Of a stretch of 64,000 bases of DNA, positions 36,775-50,397 are shown piece after piece (the stretch's first letter is position 1; every line of letters starts with the position of its first letter). The notes below the pieces were generated by a model, which saw only the letters and a list, made by a program, of their open reading frames with translations, was not told the origin of the DNA and did no database searches. Source of the DNA: Cololabis saira (lineage: Eukaryota > Chordata > Actinopteri > Beloniformes > Belonidae); contig NC_084591.1 of assembly GCF_033807715.1 (NCBI RefSeq), positions 28,422,590-28,486,589 of the forward strand. The letters run 5' to 3'. A program made the position numbers and the translations under genes.

Positions 36775-39700
36775 ATGGTTTCTCCGGTCACAGTGGTAAG
36801 TATCAGCATAGAGCGTTTCGAAACAAACCGTAAAATAAACAAGGGCGCTAGTTTAGCTTGTTACATGATAACTACACCTCATCAGAAGCATTTTGCTATT
36901 AGTATATCTTCATTATCAACTACCTAAGCTCAGCTTTTATTTTCGTTATTTGTTCAAAGCTTGTCATACTTTGTCAAGGAAGTCGCGCATGCTCCGTGAA
37001 CGCTCCTTTATGGTGCTAAATAATAAAAGTGTTGCTGCATACAATGCTGTTTCCAGAAGCCCTGGCACATATTCAACACTTTTTTGAATAGCTTCATTTA
37101 TTATAGTTTCTGTGTAAGTGCTAGAGGAAGAGTGCCACAATGCAGGAACTTTTTTTTCTTTTTTATGTTTCACTCTTTCCTTGTCATTTTAGCTGCGACT
37201 GTTTCCCGCATAGAGACACTCAGACATATTTCAGATAAAAAGAAAAGGTATCATGTGACGACCTTTTTGTCTTTTTTCCCCTGCGAAACCTCCACTAACG
37301 CGCATGCGCTCTTCAGCTCTCGACTGGCTGTCGTTTTTGTCCCCCTTGTTAAACTTGTGCTTTATATAGACTATTGTTTAGGCTGTCCATTAGCTCCATT
37401 ATCGACCTATTCGGGAAGATGTCTATTTTGCAAGAAAGAAAACAAACAACAACAACAACAACAACAACAATAAAACTTTTTTTTTTGTATTGAGAAATCA
37501 TAAGTATTTCACTATTATTTTGAAAGTTGTTATGCTATTAGGACATTTCATTTACTTAAGTTATAGCATGATTTGAGTATTTTCATACTTTAATATTCAA
37601 CATCATTCTTTAAATGTAATTTCAATGTATTAATTCAAATATTGACCGTAAATGTAATTAAGGTTAAATAAAGTAATTAAGGTTAAATAAAATAATTGAC
37701 GTTAAAATTAATTCATACTTACCTGAAACATGCTAAAAAACAGACCAACAATAAATATTAAAAATAAGTGAAATTCATACTTACCTGACAACATGCTAAA
37801 ATAATGGACAAATGGGTAACTTTATTTGTAAATTTGCAATTTAATGTTAAGGTTTGGGTTTCACAGTATTTATTTATTTATTTAGGTGGTTATTTTATGG
37901 TATTTTCTGCATTTAGTATGCTTATTTCCTATTATAATAATTTTAATTATATACAGAATTTAAGCATTTTCTTTTTGTGGGTTTTGATTGAAAGGTTTTT
38001 CACCTAATGGCAAAGGATGGATTATGCACCTTGGAAATAAAAGAAAGAAAAGGAAAAGCTGTCTGGTCATTGAGTGGATTCCAGTTAAAATACTCTGGGT
38101 AGATGACATCCCTTTCAAGTGGGGAAAATTGCATGGCAAAAAAAACATAAGTAACTTGACAATAGCTACATTAATAATTTAACCATTCCTGGCCTCCTCT
38201 TAGTTTTTAACAGTCTCTATGAAATGTTATCCCATTTGCAGGGGGCTGAATAATGGTGTGTCGTAACTTTGCCTGTGGTAAACTGTGATATGTGTGCAGT
38301 CTATGAGAGGAGTCTGTGTGGAAGAATGCTTGCCATTCAGCCTAGTTGCCTTAGGAATAAGGATGCCCTGCAGGTGCTAGATTTGCCTGACTACAATGAA
38401 GCCAGGATCTCAGAGCTGCAGTTAACATTGATATGGGGGCAAATTCTGCCTGAAAGTGTTTTGTAGATATTATTTCTTTCTATTGTTAATCAAAATCACT
38501 TCAGATTCATGGAAATGTCAAAATATTCCACTTACCAGTCCAAATTATGTATACCATAACATAACAGTTTAAAGTATCATGCTTATTTTGCATATATCAG
38601 ATATGAGGATAGACAAATTGATTGTTTCTACTGTCTAAAAACTAGGTTTTTATAAACACTTTCATACTAGTACAGAAATAAGACTGTTTAGTTATTGATA
38701 GAAGTTGAAGAGTCACAATCCAATACTGTATATACAGTACCATCGGCTGACTTTGCTCCCATCAGCTCGTATCACTGTTACCCTGGCACCCTGCTGAGCA
38801 TCCTGCTGCATTTGGACTTTTTGACTTTTTCCCCCTACAGTCCCCTGTCCTCAAGCATTTGTGCTGAATGAGTGTCATCCATTTCGATCTGCTTCCTCTA
38901 GGATTTCTTACTGGAAAAAAAACAGCTGTATTTGCTGTGTTGCATTTTACAGTCTGTCTGCAAATGACCTCAAATCATCTTTGAGATGGTAGGGAAAAGT
39001 GTTGTGCGTAGTTAAAGATAACATTGTCATTGTCATGTGATGAAAATGCCAGCTGTGCTCACCAGGACAGTCCTTGTGTTACAGATTTGCTGTGCCAAGC
39101 TGAGCACACATAAGTTTATAGGTCTGTTTCCAGGTATCATGTTTCAAATAAACAGCAAGAGCCAGAGTAGTTGATTAGATGTCATCCTTGCTAGACGTTA
39201 TTCAATACTTAAATGCAGCTGCTATATGTTTGCTGTCAACTGCTGCCTGTTTCTTCTTGAACTGTAGCTCAAACCAGAGTTCTGGGTCAAAGAAGCTGCA
39301 AATCCCTTGGCCACTTGGAAAGATATACACGTGTCAGCATCATTGATTTCATTTTTTTCTTTGTCCAAGTATGGATTATGTACTTACTTGCAAGCATTGA
39401 TTTTTTTTGCATCCCAAGAAGCAGAGTATCTTTGTACTTACATGTACATATATATTTGTAACCGGATTTCTTCTGTCATGTTTTGCACCTTTTCTGATTA
39501 TATATTTCATTATATGCTTCTATTTTTACTACATTATTAAATGTAGTGTCATTTAAGAAGGAAAAAAAGGCGGATTTTAACAGTCAGTCAAGGTGCCTTA
39601 TTTTTTTATTTGTAATGTAATTAACTGGACACAGAAAAGGTAACGTAATTATTCTCTTGGTTGGCATGTATGTCTTTTTTCATAAGCCTAATAGCCAACT

Positions 39701-42700
39701 CTAATTATGTTCCTGTCCCTACAGTGTTCACACAAATTAACACTTCAATCAATGCGAATGGTGTAATGATACAGATGAGACGTTATCAAGCTGTGTAAGT
39801 GACCTCAGTCCATTACAACTTCTGTATAGAGCAGTGCATAATTTACTATTACTATTACAATCTATCATGCCTTATTGACAGAAAAAAAATTGTTGCAACT
39901 CCAATTTTAACAAACTTAAAAGGAGTTGGATAATATTACAAAATTCTATGGTGGATAATATTTTTTAAAGTAGAGCAGCTTTTGTACACTTAGTGGGAAA
40001 TGTGTTTCTTGTGCAGTCACTGATTGTTTTCATCTTGTCTTGTCTTGCCTTTATTACTATGAAGAGAGAAAAGAATTATGCAAACAGCAATGGAAATTAA
40101 AACTGAAGTGTGGTCTAAACACAGCTGAAATAGGACCAAAGTTTATGGGAAGCGCTTGCTTCCTCCCACCAAAGTAAAGGTGGGAGTAAATAAGTAATTA
40201 TGCTCCATTTTATTGTGGCCTGTGCTCAAGTTGCTACCTGTGGCTGGATAAACACAGTTGTGATATTGTTTAGTCCGTGACTGTAGCCAGAGATGCCTGC
40301 TTTTCTTGGAACGCATTTGTCATTAACGGGGAAGCTAGATTTACTGATTACACACATGCTCTGATTGAACAAGAGCATGACGGAGAGAAGGAAGTAGTGT
40401 ATTAGCCCCATTGTAACACCTGACATTTGAACTTCATGAGAAATCCCTTTCATGTCACTCGACACTCTTGAATATTTGTTCAAATTGGTATCGAGGACAA
40501 ATAAAATATAACTTTTAGACAAAAAAACAATCAAAGTACAAAGTATCAAGTAACTCGATAACTTTGACCTGGTCCAGTTAGAAGAAAATAATTATGTTGT
40601 TTTTTTTTTGGTAGCCTATTATGGCAAAAATATTATGTTTTGTAAGATAAATGTTTAAGATAGTCTGGCACATTTCCACTAGCAGGAATTCAGAGTAAAT
40701 CTGCCAGACAGGAACCTCTAACGGCCGATCGTCTCCTTGGCCCCTACAGCCGGCGTGTCTCCACTACACTTTAGCGCCACACAAGAACATTTGTCTGAAA
40801 AAATACCACAGCTGACCACCAGGTGGCGGTCATGCACATTTTTAGCTCTTCACAATAGGTCAGCAGCAACGAGACGGAGAAGAGGAAACATGTAAACAAT
40901 GGATGCTACTTGCATTTGTTGTTTTTTTAAGCATACAACACGGCCGTAGCGATTGAGATAAAAAAAAGCCAATACCAGACCTCTATATTGGTGTAATATG
41001 GAGACAAGACCTGACTCTATTCGTTAGTCAATCTGTCGTTTTTTCATGGTGCTCAGGTTGGCCAACAGGAGCCTCCTGGCGGAGGTCACTGCTGATCGGG
41101 ATTTCTACGGTCAGCACATTTAATGAGGTTGGAGAGTACAAACGATGGATGGACCAACGAGTCGGTTTAGGTCTTGTTGCCATATTACACTAATATAGAG
41201 GTCTGGTGGGGGGTTTCTTTTATTCTCAATCACTACGACCACGGTGTGTATTTAAAAAAAAAATTGCAAGTAGCATCTGTTGTTTACGCATTTCTTCAAT
41301 TTATTGTTCTGCTGCATTCTTCTTTGTTGTCCAGTTTTATGCTGCTGGACGTTCGCGAAGAGGAAAACAATGCACATTACCGCCACCCTGTGGTCAGCGG
41401 TGGTATTTTTCAGACAAAGGTTCTTGGTGTGACTGTGACTGGAGACCAGCCCCCGGGTCTCCCACTCAGAAGGCGTGCAGATTTTTTCCAGTGGCCAGCC
41501 GCGGTACTGCAACAAAAAATCCCATGTGGCCCAGAAAGCTTTTTTCCCATAGACCGCAATAGTAAAAGAGAAGCCTCTAAAACTGTTCACAGGACACCTC
41601 CAGCTGTAATCACCGGCAATTACTAATCTTTGTATTCTATATTTTTAAGTCATGGACTTTATATCCGTCAAAAATGTTTTATAACGGCCAGAAAAGTCAA
41701 AGAAAAGTCTCTTTCTGGGCGTGACGTCACGGCTGTGTCGGTGCATTCCACGGATGTATTATATTAATATATATTATGTAATTATATTATATTAATACAT
41801 TAATAATATATGTAATACTATACATGTAATAATATACATTAATTAATATATTATATTAATACATATATTAATATTCGCGTCATTGCCCCGGGGCATGATG
41901 GGAGGCCCCAGAGCATCATCGGAGGTGACTCAACTGCGCATGCTCTATGGGCCCCTTAACGCGGAAGTAAACCCGGAAGTCAGGAACATTTTCAGCGTAT
42001 GCGCTGAGTGAGCAAAATGCATTGAAATGAATGGGCAGCCATTTTCGATCTCCCATTCAGATTTTATTAATAGATCCATGCTGGAGACACGCTGGCTGAA
42101 GGGGCCGAAGAGACGGTTCCTGTCTGTCTAGTAGTGGAAATGCACCTTTTGACTGAAAAAATAGCACAGCTGGTAATTTTTTTCACACAAGCAAGTAATT
42201 TGGAGTCAGTTCCCCTGGTCTCTGTACCATGCATATTAAACATAACTTCATAAAAGTGCTTTGTGTTATAGCAGTAAACAGTTTGATCACATATCCTATT
42301 AATGCTAAAAATAAGCAAATGCAGAACACACAAGCTAGACAAATCAAGTGAATCAGGTTAAAGAGGTGCACTTCATGTAATTGGAGCACATTTGGAAAAG
42401 ATATGTTGTTGTGTCTGAGCAATATTTCAAAATAAATCTGTAATGTCTGCTGCTGAGGTCTCCCTACTGTCGGGGTGAATGTTGAGGCACACAAAACAAC
42501 GTAGCGTCTTCTGGAGCTTTCTAGTCTACAATCAGAGTGTGATCCTGCATGGAGGCTGAAGCCGGTTCAGCTAAAACTGAAATGATCAGTTCTGTCTTTG
42601 TTGGGGTTGGTCAGGAGTCTTGGCAGCAGAGTGCCGAGCACACTGGCTTTTAAGCAGACATCTTTACAGAAATTCTCAAAGTGTGTAATTGGTGGTGAAG

Positions 42701-45619
42701 CATGTGAATGAGCTTGTGCATCCTGTCCTCCCCTTCTCCAGGAGAGAACACTTTAAACTTCATGATAGACACCTAATTTTCTCTAACCTTTTTTCCATTT
42801 CTTCACCTTTCCTTTTTCAGCCTTAAATACTGCTGTCATCCTTACTTTGGAAAAACATCCCAGAAATTGCCTCTCTCGACTAAACTTGTCCAGCCTTTAA
42901 GGTTCCTCCTATCTCTGCTGTGGATTACTGTGCTTACCACACTGTGTAATTCGTATAATAATGCAGAACTTTCTTTTTGCTGCACTTTTACTCATTCCTC
43001 CTCTGTTCTCAACCTTATTCCAGTGATCTCAGCTTGAGTGAACCTTCACTCAATTATTCTCCCGACCCAACAATACAACCCCCCCCTTTGTTCCTGTGCT
43101 GTCCACAAAGGCCATCTTCCTGGAGAATGATTCCCAGAGCCTTTAGTGGGTGGTGTTTTTTCCTCTTTTTTTTTTTTTTTTAAATCCCTGCTGGGCCTCA
43201 TTTATTTTTATAGAAAGAAATCTGTCCCGAAACGCTGTTGGAAAGTAAAACTTGAGCTTGGATAAGCAATGCACTTTTTCAAAAAGTTTGGTGATAAGGG
43301 GGGGGTCAAAGAAAAAAAAAAGGTTACACGAGGTCGAAGCATCCATTATGGAGCTATTTGCATTTCCTTTTCCACCCGTTGCTTCTACAAAATTCAGTTT
43401 CGGCCAAGAGACATGTGCCTGTTATATGGAGATGCACCAGTGACCACACAAACCAAGCCCGAAGGTTGTTCCAGTTCTGCAGTAACTCAAAAGTTTTCCA
43501 CTGATGTTTCCTCTTTTAATCAAAAATGCCCTACACACACGAGGAGACGACTGCTTTAAGAGACGTTGATTCCTTTCTAGTATACTTTCAAACAGATCCA
43601 AGTTAAGAGAGGGGAACGTAACGTCACAATTTCTTGGCTCGCTGTGAGAAAACTCACTAAATTGCTACCAGCCATAACTCAAATGATGATGTAAATGTTT
43701 AATCTGCTTTCAGGTCAAGAGCGAAGGTCCTAAACTGGTGCCATTCTTCAAGGCAACCTGTGTGTACTTCGTCCTGTGGCTGCCCACCTCAAGCCCATCC
43801 TGGTTCAGCGCCTTAATCAAATGCCTGCCCATCTTCTGCCTGTGGGTGTTTTTACTGGCTCATGGCTTCAGCTTCCTTGGTGCTCACGCCAATGCCCGCA
43901 AGATCTTGGCTGGTCTCATCTTCTCAGCTCTTGGTGATGCTTTTCTCATCTGGCAAGAGCAAGGATACTTTATCCATGGTAAAAATCTCTTTTTGGGTTT
44001 GTATGTGTATATTTATGTATGTGTACACATATGTATGCATATATATATGTATATATATTAAATATAGTAATAATGCACATATATACCCCTTTGGTTTCTA
44101 CCGTCATGGTATCAATCATTAATATGTGTGCAGACAAGGTAAAAAAAAAATTAAAAAAAAATCTCTTTTTACAAAAAGTCGTCACTTTTGTTAGAGCTTG
44201 ACCCTTTCTGTCATAAGAACATTTCTGATGGGTTGCAAAATCATCATGCCTGCAGGTAATTAAGTATAATTGCATCCAAGAAGCTCATGCAATCACCAGA
44301 AAGACTTTCATTTGAGTAAGAGAGCTGATTTTTGACAAGCATTAGAGATGCAATAGACAAACCGTCTGCAAACTGCAGCTTTGAAGTGCTTAGTTAATGT
44401 AATAGAAACAGGTTTTAATTGAGATCTGTTACAGAACCTAATCAGCTTTATGGCTGTTTGGGGTGATTTAGATGATTAATTGATAGGTTTTTTGTTAGTG
44501 AATAGTTGAATAGCTAAGGTTAAGTTTATGGCTTTAAAAAAAGAAAAAAAAATCAAAAGAAATATTTGAAGGATTGCTAGAAAGCAAATTTAAACCCCAG
44601 CTGACTGGAAAATGATCTTCTGGCAAATTTAGCAGTGTAAGAGGTTTGCAGCAAAGCGTCTAAACAAGCCTATTGTGTTCTGGACACAACTACTGGACTG
44701 ATAAAGTTTTGGTCGAATGCTTTGGCCAAAAGCAACAAAATTATGTGTATAACAACATCTGGTATTTTGACATTCGAGCGCCTGATCAAAATATCTTCAA
44801 AAGTCTGTAGATAAACCTCAAGGTTAAAAACATATAATCCTTTTTTTTTAGCTAGAAGAACTGGCATTATCCCCAAAACAAGAGTGGAAAAACTGATTAA
44901 AAGGATGTTTACAAAATTGATACTTGGAGGGATTTTAAAAGGCCCTGTGCCAGATTGATTGCCAGGCTTTTGTTGAGGGTACTGCTCTCCAGTTTTGTGT
45001 CTGCTACAACATTGTGAAAGATGAAAAGTGAAAAAAAAAAACTTTCAAGTTATTTTCAACTTTATGGCCTTTGGAAACCTTTTTTTTTCTCTCCAAACTT
45101 AACACCATAGGCTTTGACGTTTGAATGTCACTGTATATAACTCATTATTATATGTCTTTGACCTCTAAATCATTCCAACAATGTCCTGCAGGGATCCTGA
45201 TGTTTGCCATCACCCACATCCTTTATTCGTCAGCCTTTGGAATGAAGCCCCTAAATGTCCATGCTGGCCTGGTGATCACTGCTGTGTCCTCTTTGAGCTA
45301 CATCCTGCTCTACCCTTACCTGTCCGGCCCCTTTACCTACCTGGTGGCCGTCTACATCGCTCTGATTGGCTTCATGGGCTGGAGAGCCATCGCAGGCCTG
45401 CAGTTGACCAATGATCTGTGGACCTGGACCAAGCTGTCGGCCTGCCTGGGCGCGGTGCTATTCATGGTCTCGGACCTCACTATTGCCGTCAACAAGTTCT
45501 GTTTCCCTGTGCCCCATTCGCGAGCCATCATCATGGCCACCTACTACGCTGCCCAGATGCTCATAGCGCTGTCGGCCGTCGAGTGCCAAGACGCGGAGGT
45601 GACCCGGAAGAGAACATGA
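36775..45619 (+). CDS. tmem86a: TMEM86A, YhhN-family lysoplasmalogenase-like membrane protein
   Basis: There are three coding exons: 36775-36795 (only seven codons, MVSPVTV), 43714-43978 and 45192-45619. All are GT-AG with matching phases, giving 237 aa, near the human 240 as I recall it. The protein is almost wholly hydrophobic with about eight membrane segments. The family's two conserved acidic positions are visible: Asp82 in LGDAFLIW and Asp190 in VSDLTIAVNKF. TMEM86 proteins hydrolyse the vinyl-ether bond of lysoplasmalogens in the endoplasmic reticulum. TMEM86A is chosen over TMEM86B because of the N-terminal MVSPVTV and VKSEGPKLVPFFKATCVYFV motifs and its position beside SPTY2D1. The first intron is 6.9 kb and holds a foldback transposon. 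The short C-terminal tail is charged (EVTRKRT). Confidence 0.95.
36796..40660 (+). other. First part of TMEM86A intron 1
   Basis: AT-rich intron sequence with an (AAC)n repeat at 37442-37470 and short T-runs. The open frames at 37084-37473, 37988-38182 and 38269-38466 have no recognisable product. No exon or RNA gene was recognised. Confidence 0.45.
40667..42148. mobile_element. Large foldback element in TMEM86A intron 1, split by an insertion
   Basis: The outer ends are GCACATTTCCACTAGCAG (from 40667) and the inverse CTAGTAGTGGAAATGCACC (to 42148). The inner arms pair along about 40756-41010 with 41170-41442. Matching landmarks are GGTGGCGGTCATGCACATTT and GCACATTACCGCCACCCTG, and ACCTCTATATTGGTGTAATA and TATTACACTAATATAGAGGT-like sequence. 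A 634-bp block (41447-42080) interrupts the right arm. No transposase is present. Confidence 0.8.
41447..42080. mobile_element. Element inserted in the right arm of the foldback, with 8-bp duplication
   Basis: The block is flanked by CTGGAGAC at 41439-41446 and again at 42081-42088. The left arm of the foldback continues without it, so this is an insertion. It contains an AT-rich TATTAATA tract (41755-41875) and GC-rich ends. The terminal inverted repeats are weak. The 8-bp duplication suggests hAT, without certainty. Confidence 0.65.
42149..43713 (+). other. Last part of TMEM86A intron 1
   Basis: No exon or repeat family was recognised. T-rich (43164-43182) and A-rich (43310-43322) runs lie here. 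The intron ends in CTTTCAG before exon 2. Confidence 0.45.
43979..45191 (+). other. TMEM86A intron 2
   Basis: AT-rich sequence with a TA/TG-rich microsatellite at about 44000-44060. The frame open across the acceptor (45125-45191) is intronic, because the family sequence continues at 45192. Confidence 0.5.
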
Positions 45620-48600
45620 GGTGAAGCAGTCTCCACAGGGCGTAGCTATGGGGAAGTGGCTCCAACTACGGCCCTAAGTGATCATGGACACATCTCACTG
45701 CCAAATCCCCAACCCTTTGCCTTCATCTCAGTGTGGTACTCCCACACAAGTGTTACCATGGCAACTGATCCACTACATGACTCTCACCCTACTGTCTCAC
45801 TAGTATGGTAGTATCACACGTCTTCTTGTCTAGAAGGCACGGTAGTATTTTCCCATTAGTCATACCAGCGTTTTCATCTAGAAAAGATGTTTCTCAAAAA
45901 GAAAATATTACAAATAGAAATATTAACCTGCTATACATACGTAGGGTAGGCCCATGACTTTACTTTTAAGAGTTTTGATTTAAGGGGAACATGTCACTGG
46001 ACACTTTGTGTGTGCGTGTGCGTGCGTGTGTGCGTGTGTGTGTGTGTGTTGGCGTGTGTGTGTTGGTGTGTGTGTGTTGGCGTGTGTGTGTGTGCATTTA
46101 TGTGGATGATTGCGTCCCACACCGACTTGTCACACACGGTTGACTCCCAATGCTAATTCCTTCTATAGATGGTCCAATAACACAATTTGTACTTATTTCT
46201 TGTTTTGTTACCTGCAGCCTTGTTCAAAAGGGATTTTTCTTTTTTTAACCAGCTTTCCTGTCTTTGCCATTTCACTCTCCATTGTTCTTCTTTCCCCTGC
46301 ATGAAGGGTGCTATTCTTGAAGTTTGAAACATATCCACAGCTCCTTTTTTAAAATCTGCACTTCCTTCCATTTCACTTGCAACAACCTGACCGCTGCTGT
46401 TCAAGCCACTGCTTTCCCTCCCACTCAGCCTCTCTTTGAGAATGAATATTATATCCGCTGAAATGTGAGTGAATTACCACGTGTACAGGAGCATAATGAA
46501 AAAGACAAAATAAGAGGTGGAAAGGCGAGAAGGTGGATTTACATAACTTTAAATATTTGGGATTATTTCAGTTTTAAGGATTGAATGCTGATGTTGTGAG
46601 TGACAGATGCTGCTGTCACATAGAAGGCACAGGACGCATTTCAGAGACAGCACACCGCTGTACACAATCTTCACACACCTGTACATCTCCTTTTGGTGTT
46701 TGGTACACCAGGGATTTGTTTGGCCTGTGAGCAATTTCATAAGAAATGTAGATGCAAATGTCACGATGACGCCTACACCTCCAGGTGATTTAGGTTTGAT
46801 GAGAAGTTAACTAGGATCTTGTTGCTGGACTATATCAGTTGAGTCATACTACTCAATGGACGTGTTATGTAAGTAGAAAGAAGTATGCTAATGGATGTAT
46901 TATCGTTTTTTAATTATTATTTTTAATCAACTGCATTTACTCATTGGTAAATGACATGCGCACAAACATACACCCGAATGTACCCACTGCAAAAACAAGA
47001 GAAGTGAATTGTCACGTGAGGGAAAAGTTATCCCATTATTCCCCATAATTTCTTCTCACAGGACACTTTATCAACTTTAATCCCTCGAAATCCTCCACAG
47101 CTAATCTCCAACAGGTCGGTTGATAGTTTGTCTTTCACCTGTCACATATTTCCCCCTTTCATTCTCAACTTTGACTTTTTTTTATTCACCTCCTGCAAAA
47201 GTTTAGTTTAAAATTAAGTGTCTTACTGAAAATATAAGACTCAGCTGCATATTTTTAAGCGTGCTTGAATTTGCCAGAGTGTGTTTATTGCAGTTGTCTT
47301 AACCGTTGAGGGATCATCTGTGTCACATAGTCGGTCCTCGAGGGCCGGCGTCCTGCAGGTTTGAGACGTTTCCCTGTTTCAACACACCTAATTCTAATTA
47401 AAGGCCATCATCAGCATGTCACCAATGTCTGGCAAAAGTCTGTCAATGACACAGTGATGTCTGTCAGGGTGTGTCGACGCAGGGAAACATCTCAAACCTG
47501 CAGGACTGACTATCTGCACCCCTGAACATAGTATATGTGATGTAGACACACTGCTGGATACTTCTGATGTATGCTCATAAGGTTCTTTAACTTCTTCAAA
47601 CTCAAACCTCATTACATAGGAATTCACCTGGCCATCCCAGTTCATCTCATATAATTGATTTTCTTACAAGAGAAAGAAAAAAGAATCATGTAAAGCTTCT
47701 GTTGAATTTACGAGATGTTCTACTTAAAAGGCTTCTCCTAAGTTATATTTGGGTCTTCAGTGAAAAATTCTGTTTTGTTTTGTTTTTTGAATGCGTACCT
47801 TATAAATTAGATTACACAAATTTCTAAATTTGGCTCCACTTGAGTGAAAACAATAAGACTTCTGTAAAAAAAGAAGATATTTATGTACAAAAAGGTTACT
47901 TTGATTGATGAACCCATGAGCGTTCATCATCAGCTGCTTAGGTGCGTCATCAGGGATTTAATACATTTTAATTCAGTTCATATAACCAATCAGTGAGGCT
48001 TATAAAGACGTTGAAGTACATGTTTATATATACAGAGAGAGAGAGAGAGAGAAAGAGAAGTTTAGGGTAGCAGTTTTTTTCAAGGTCCAGTGAACCAGAT
48101 AGCTGTCACATGATATCCTTGAGAAAAACTCTCGAGGTAATCTGGGTTCGGGTTAGTTAGTATAATAACCTGTATGCGTGCTATTTATGAAACAAACAGG
48201 CACGGAAAGTTGCTCCATGCCTGGAAGTTGTTCCAAGTTCTGGGTCAATGACCTATAGAGCTGTCAGTCAGAGTGAAAAAAAAACAACAAAAAAACGCAC
48301 ACAAATCAAAATGTATTCATGCATCACATAAGACACCTCGTCACGTCTGCGGGCACTCTGTGGTGTTGACACTCATCATAGTTTTTTTTTTCTTTTTTAA
48401 CATTATCAGCAGTGCTTTGCTTGACCGAGAAAGACAGGCCAAGTGGCTGTTCTCGACCACTGCTTTAGTTCCTCAAACTCTTTCTGCCATCTGTGTGCTT
48501 GTCAGCAAGATATTTGTGCTTTGTCAGTCAGAAGTGTTGCAGAAGTCCTTCTGACTTTTGTTGCATGCTTTAATTTGTCTTTCCTCTTCTCATCTGCTCC

Positions 48601-50397
48601 ACCTCACTGCAGAGCTCTGTCTGGCAATGATTAATATGAGCCTTCTACTGAAAGCTGTCTGCAGAGAGGTGCTACAAGACATGTATTTATCTGACTACCG
48701 TACTCTGTTTAAAATCAGGGTTTAGAGGAGATGGACAACACGACTATGGCATGCATCCTCAAGTTCAACCAGAAGACAATTGTGTTAGTTAGTGAAGAAG
48801 TCTTACAAATCCTTACCTTATGGACAATTTATATGCAGTTACCTTCTTTGTCCTGTGCCAGGAATGGCCTCCTGATATCTTTTCCTTTTTTGCCATGAGA
48901 CATGCTTTAATTAGAAGTATTTTTTAGATATTGTTTGATCGATATACACTCAGAAGAAGTTTGTTGTTTTTGAAGTTAAGTTATCTTGGACTAAAGGAAT
49001 AAATAATATGAAAGCCTGTTGAGTCAACAAGTTGTCAGCTATTGTGTCTACAGGGTTGTCATTTTAATATTTAGCACTGTTAGACTTCTGGAGCTTCTGC
49101 TTTTATTTGATTTGGGCACAAAACAAAGCTTAAGGTGAAATAGAAAGCTGAACTTATTTGATAGAGTGGCGATTGTCCTGATTAAAGGCCCCTCGTAGAG
49201 CAAATGGTATTGTCCTTTTGCAGGTGGTAGAAGTCTCCCTTCATGTTGCTTTTTGAGGAAGGTTATTGTTGAGTGATAATTTAGCTGGATTTAGGTTTGC
49301 AGGTGAAATATGACACACAGACGAAGACTCTTTCCTTGCGGGAGGTTAGCTACCATCCTGTTACCTCACAGATGGCAGGCCTGCAAGGTGCATCACTTTA
49401 CTTGTCAACAGCCCCGTTGTTCTTATCTTTGTGTGAACACACAAAAGGAACCTGAAAGATCTTTGGAGACCGACAGGGTTCAGCCACGACGGCATGAAAC
49501 CAGCTGGAACCAGTAACTTTTATAATAGAAAGAGCCCTGTGGATTTACAGGCACTTTCACTTTTCTCTGTCCAGAGCACTTTCCCTTTTTTTTTTTTTAA
49601 ATATATGTATATTTCTGTTTTTTGTTTTTTTGTTTGTTTTTTTAAGTATTCATTGATTTAAAACCCTGGCTGTTCATGAACTATGCTCACGATCATCAGC
49701 GGGTGACATTCAAAACAGAACTGTAAGGTTTGTCTCTACACAGGCATGACAAACAGGTCAAATACATTTTCAGTATGAACACTTAACCACTACAAATCCT
49801 GGTGATATGTAAAATCACCCTCTCTTTGTATTTAATCTACCAACTGTGTGGTTCACTTTTCTCTGTCCAAAGTAAGGCCAGTCAATCTGTCTTGTGTTTA
49901 AAACAAAGGATTGTTATTTGCTGTAACCTCTGCAGTATATGCTACTTTGTGTTGTTTTTTTCTTATATAAGAGAAAACTAAAGTTACTTTTGTGAAAGTG
50001 ACAAATCAAAGTGTGGGATTTGCCTTTTTTATCAGAAAAAGGGATTAATTTAAAGTGTTATGAATCTGTAATGCAAAGATGTTAATTAAAGTGTTATTCC
50101 TTCATTTCCAGAAAAGAAAAATCTCCAAACCGTTTTCTGAGTTTACTTATGGGGAAAAGCCAAGTTTAAATCCCAAAAAAGCAATGACTTTTGTTGATGA
50201 AAACCCATTGCAAAAGATAATTTGACTTGCTCTTTAGATATTTTTTTTTCTTTTCTTTTTGTATGTAATAACACTTTGCCTTTGATGTCCTATATTTTCA
50301 CTTTGTGATTTATTCCTTCCATGACTATAGAGAAATGACATAGTTTATTTGCTGTAGTGAAACTGCTCTGAATGTGAATATCTATTGGAGAAATAAA
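45620..50397 (+). other. tmem86a: TMEM86A downstream region, possibly a long 3' UTR
   Basis: No coding sequence is recognised. A TG-rich microsatellite spans 46006-46094 and a GA tract lies at about 48030-48055. An AATAAA at 50392-50397 is one candidate transcript end, which would make a 3' UTR of nearly 4.8 kb. Earlier alternative ends cannot be excluded. Confidence 0.35.
47330..47515. mobile_element. Short MITE with inverted ends
   Basis: Left GGCGTCCTGCAGGTTTGAGA, then GTTTCCCTG, is the inverse of right GCAGGGAAACATCTCAAACC, then TGCAGGAC. The span is about 180 bp. The family was not determined. Confidence 0.65.

Noticed and set aside
37084..37473. 129-codon frame ending in polyglutamine
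   Set aside because: The Gln run is an (AAC)n repeat in a TMEM86A intron. There is no splice support or family match.
41174..41626. 150-codon and 118-codon open frames
   Set aside because: They lie across the arm of a foldback element and an insertion, with no recognisable domain.
45125..45191. In-frame extension before TMEM86A exon 3
   Set aside because: It lies before a good CTGCAG acceptor, and the family sequence continues exactly at 45192.
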